A stretch of DNA of 13,841 nt from an uncultured Eubacteriales bacterium (GTDB taxonomy: Bacteria; Bacillota_A; Clostridia; Christensenellales; Aristaeellaceae). The notes below the pieces were generated by a model. It saw nothing but the letters and a program-made list of their open reading frames with translations, was not told the origin of the DNA and ran no database searches. Shown piece after piece: positions 11,863 to 13,841 of the stretch (position 1 is the first letter of the stretch; each line of letters begins with the position of its first letter). A program made the translations under genes and the position numbers. The stretch is from positions 1 to 13,841 of the forward strand of contig USEE01000009.1 in the NCBI GenBank assembly GCA_900553645.1, given 5' to 3'.

Positions 11863-13841
11863 TCAGTTGAACTTCAGATATGCGGTCGCGCAGTAGCCGG
11901 TTACGCCGTTGTAAGAGCACAGCGACCATTCTTCGCCGTATTCCAGCACTATAAGCTCAGCGCCGTCTGGAATTTTGGTTGTCACGCCCGAGCCTGAGCT
12001 GCCGGGCTGGCGGCGCAGCTTTAGCTTCTTGCCGCCCGCATCGACGCGCGCCCCGGAGTTGGGAGCGGGCGTGGCGGTAGGCGCGGGCACGGCTGTGGGC
12101 GCGGGCGTTGCCGTAGGCGCAGGACGCTCGTCGGCCTTTATGAAGTCGGAAGAGGCCCAGCCCTCGTACTCCTTACCGTTTTGCGCGACGAACCTGATGC
12201 GCGTCCAGCCGTCTACAGTCTCGAGTATGGTAACGTCCGCTCCGTTGGGCATACGCACCAGCACGTCGGAGCTGGTGGAAGGATCGCTGCGCAGGCGCAG
12301 CGCGGAACCGCTAGTATTTACCTTGGCAGCGCTTTCTGCGGGCGCGGGGGTAGGCTCGCCACTGGGAAGCGGCGCAAGAGTGGTCGCAGCGCCGGGCTGC
12401 GCGGTGGCCGTGGCGGCGGGTGTGGGAGTAGCGGGCGCGGCGGTAGGCTCTACGTCGGACAGGTAATCGTCCATGACAAAGCCTTCTACGACGCTGCCGT
12501 CGGGCATGGTCGCGCGTATTCTGCTCCAGCCGTTTTCGGTGCCCAGCACCTCCAGTCTGGTGCCGTCGGGCAGCTTGGCTACGACTGCTCCGCTTACGGG
12601 GGACAGGCGCACGTTGAGGTTCTTGCCGCCGGCGGTCACTTCCTTTATGGGAGCGGGGGTGGGAGTGGGCGCGGGTTCAACTGTGGGAGCTAAAGTGGGC
12701 ACCGGAACAGGTTCAGCCGTGGGGGCTTGGGTAGGAACCGGAACAGGTTCAGCCGTGGGCATGGCGGTAGGCTCTTCCGGCGGTATGTACGGGGGATAGT
12801 ACGGCTCGGACGTTATCACGGGTTCGGGGTCGAGTACATTGAAAGTCAGCGGCCGCTCAACGTACCAGTTGCTGTAATCAGACGCAAGATGCAGTACTAC
12901 GTAATGCTGTCCAGCGCCGTCGAACGTGAACATATATTTACGATCTTCTGTGACCCCCTTGGTGCATTCATCGTGGCAATAAATGAACTTATCGCACACG
13001 GTGTGAAGATTCGGAGATTCATTACTATCATCTCTTGCGAGATCAAGAGAGACAGATGCCTTACCATTGCTGTCAAGATACAAACTCTGATTGTAAACGT
13101 CGTTGGTGAACAATGCTTCGGTTTCAGGCAGTAATACTATCTCGCGCGGGAGCACGGTCGTACCATCAATCACGTTTATAGTGACAGGGGCTTCCGCAGT
13201 ATAATCCGTGCCGGGTATCTCAACATGTAAGGTGTATTCATGAGTGCCGACAGCGGGCAGACTTTTGTGCTTTAGCTTGGCTATTCTGATCTCATAGCTA
13301 TTTTCTAAGCTGCCATTATGGCCATTGCCTTCATAGCTGTACACACTGCAATCAAAGGCACCGCCTTCGTCGTTCGGGGTCAAAGTGATAATCGGCTCAA
13401 ATTCGTGAATTGGGCTCTTATCACTAAATGCTATGGTTCCAAGGTAGAAAGTGCCGGAAGTCTCTATGTTAATGGCTTCGTCACTTTCACCGCTGTAAAG
13501 CGTGAATACACCGTCATAACTCATGTCGATTACAAGCGTGGGCTTTTCCACCGGCTGCGTATGTACCTTGAACGTTGCGATGGCGGCATCGTCTTCATAG
13601 CCGTAGTAGTATGCCTTTACGGTAACGTTGCCGGTTATGTCTTCAATGTTGCTGTATATATCGAGTTTCAAAGTTGCGGTATCATCATCCAGCGAGCGGT
13701 AACCTTCGGCGATAGTGAATTGCTTATTGTCGCATTCAAACTCCCACTCTATTGACTGCTCGCAGTTTTCGACGGTGAATGTCAGCGATGTGACATCGTC
13801 TATCAGCAAATCATCTTCAGGTGCACCGCTTAGCGTGGGAG
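11863..13841 (-). CDS. C-terminal part of a large, probably secreted protein with three SH3b domains (5' end outside the window)
   Basis: The frame is open to the right edge (it still reads TLSGAPEDDLLIDD upstream of an apparent TTG start at 13809), so the true start lies beyond 13841. About 659 residues are visible. The first 330 or so are beta-rich and resemble repeated Ig-like modules, without a named match, and contain a cysteine cluster (CDKFIYCHDEC). Then come a Pro/Thr linker with a repeated 12-residue unit, SH3b 1 (about 12650-12455, GGKNLNVRLSPVSG...GWSRIR), a second linker, SH3b 2 (about 12331-12135, SALRLRSDPSTSS...GWTRIR), a third linker, and SH3b 3 ending at the stop (GGKKLKLRRQPGSSG...GYCATAYLKF). 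SH3b domains usually bind peptidoglycan stem peptides, so a wall-associated role is likely. No LPxTG or membrane anchor is present at the C terminus. Confidence 0.85.
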   Translation of the reverse strand, partial: PTLSGAPEDDLLIDDVTSLTFTVENCEQSIEWEFECDNKQFTIAEGYRSLDDDTATLKLDIYSNIEDITGNVTVKAYYYGYEDDAAIATFKVHTQPVEKPTLVIDMSYDGVFTLYSGESDEAINIETSGTFYLGTIAFSDKSPIHEFEPIITLTPNDEGGAFDCSVYSYEGNGHNGSLENSYEIRIAKLKHKSLPAVGTHEYTLHVEIPGTDYTAEAPVTINVIDGTTVLPREIVLLPETEALFTNDVYNQSLYLDSNGKASVSLDLARDDSNESPNLHTVCDKFIYCHDECTKGVTEDRKYMFTFDGAGQHYVVLHLASDYSNWYVERPLTFNVLDPEPVITSEPYYPPYIPPEEPTAMPTAEPVPVPTQAPTAEPVPVPTLAPTVEPAPTPTPAPIKEVTAGGKNLNVRLSPVSGAVVAKLPDGTRLEVLGTENGWSRIRATMPDGSVVEGFVMDDYLSDVEPTAAPATPTPAATATAQPGAATTLAPLPSGEPTPAPAESAAKVNTSGSALRLRSDPSTSSDVLVRMPNGADVTILETVDGWTRIRFVAQNGKEYEGWASSDFIKADERPAPTATPAPTAVPAPTATPAPNSGARVDAGGKKLKLRRQPGSSGSGVTTKIPDGAELIVLEYGEEWSLCSYNGVTGYCATAYLKFN
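12701..12759. repeat. Tandem direct repeat in the Pro/Thr linker
   Basis: An identical 23-base unit occurs at 12701-12723 and again 36 bases away at 12737-12759, encoding the repeated PTAEPVPVPT linker block; a third, diverged unit precedes it at lower coordinates (PTVEPAPTPTPAP). The 36-base period keeps the frame, so copy number could vary without breaking the gene. Confidence 0.75.

Noticed and set aside
12000..12800. CRISPR-like or tandem repeat array in the Pro/Thr region
   Set aside because: The repeats are in-frame codons of a Pro/Thr linker with no unique spacers.

Overview
The window reads as chromosome of a moderately GC-rich, low-branching Firmicute, probably an uncultured gut Clostridia lineage (possibly Christensenellales-like). 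The support is strong AGGAGG ribosome-binding sites, sigma-A promoters with near-consensus TTGACA/TATAAT boxes, intrinsic terminators between units, a DacF-like carboxypeptidase, a DUF4342 protein and a zf-trcl-type zinc-ribbon protein. The taxonomic placement is inference; no rRNA or tRNA is present.

Layout. (1) 1-1514: one + strand GH4 alpha-galactosidase gene with its own promoter and a perfect stem-loop after it; the protein lacks about 20 residues of the NAD-binding fold. (2) 1534-2261: a - strand RelE/Phd-type toxin-antitoxin pair with overlapping ATGA, a strong promoter and an inverted-repeat operator candidate. (3) 2317-5040: - strand lysA (diaminopimelate decarboxylase) and a D-Ala-D-Ala carboxypeptidase, each with its own terminator. 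(4) 5123-6114: a - strand DUF4342 gene preceded by a hidden, apparently frameshifted DUF4342 paralogue that shares its promoter. (5) 6148-7638: two tandem - strand cyclophilins, one cytosolic and one lipoprotein. (6) 7684-7838: a 155-bp element bounded by imperfect inverted repeats. (7) 7877-10576: a + strand operon of a TetR regulator, a secreted N-acetylmuramoyl-L-alanine amidase and aspartate-ammonia ligase (asnA). (8) 10605-11013: a - strand XRE regulator with a palindrome over its -10 box. (9) 11200-11794: a + strand unit with a strong extended -10 promoter, a leader of about 235 nt that looks like structured RNA, and a small double zinc-ribbon protein. (10) 11817-13841: the C-terminal part of a large - strand protein, probably secreted, with beta-rich N-terminal sequence, Pro/Thr linkers and three SH3b domains, cut by the right edge.

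A cell-envelope theme runs through the window: LysA makes lysine from meso-DAP, the carboxypeptidase trims stem peptides, the amidase cleaves the glycan-peptide bond, and the SH3b protein probably binds wall. The most interesting items are the structured leader RNA at about 11211-11425, the hidden DUF4342 paralogue, the GH4 Rossmann deletion and the 155-bp inverted-repeat element.
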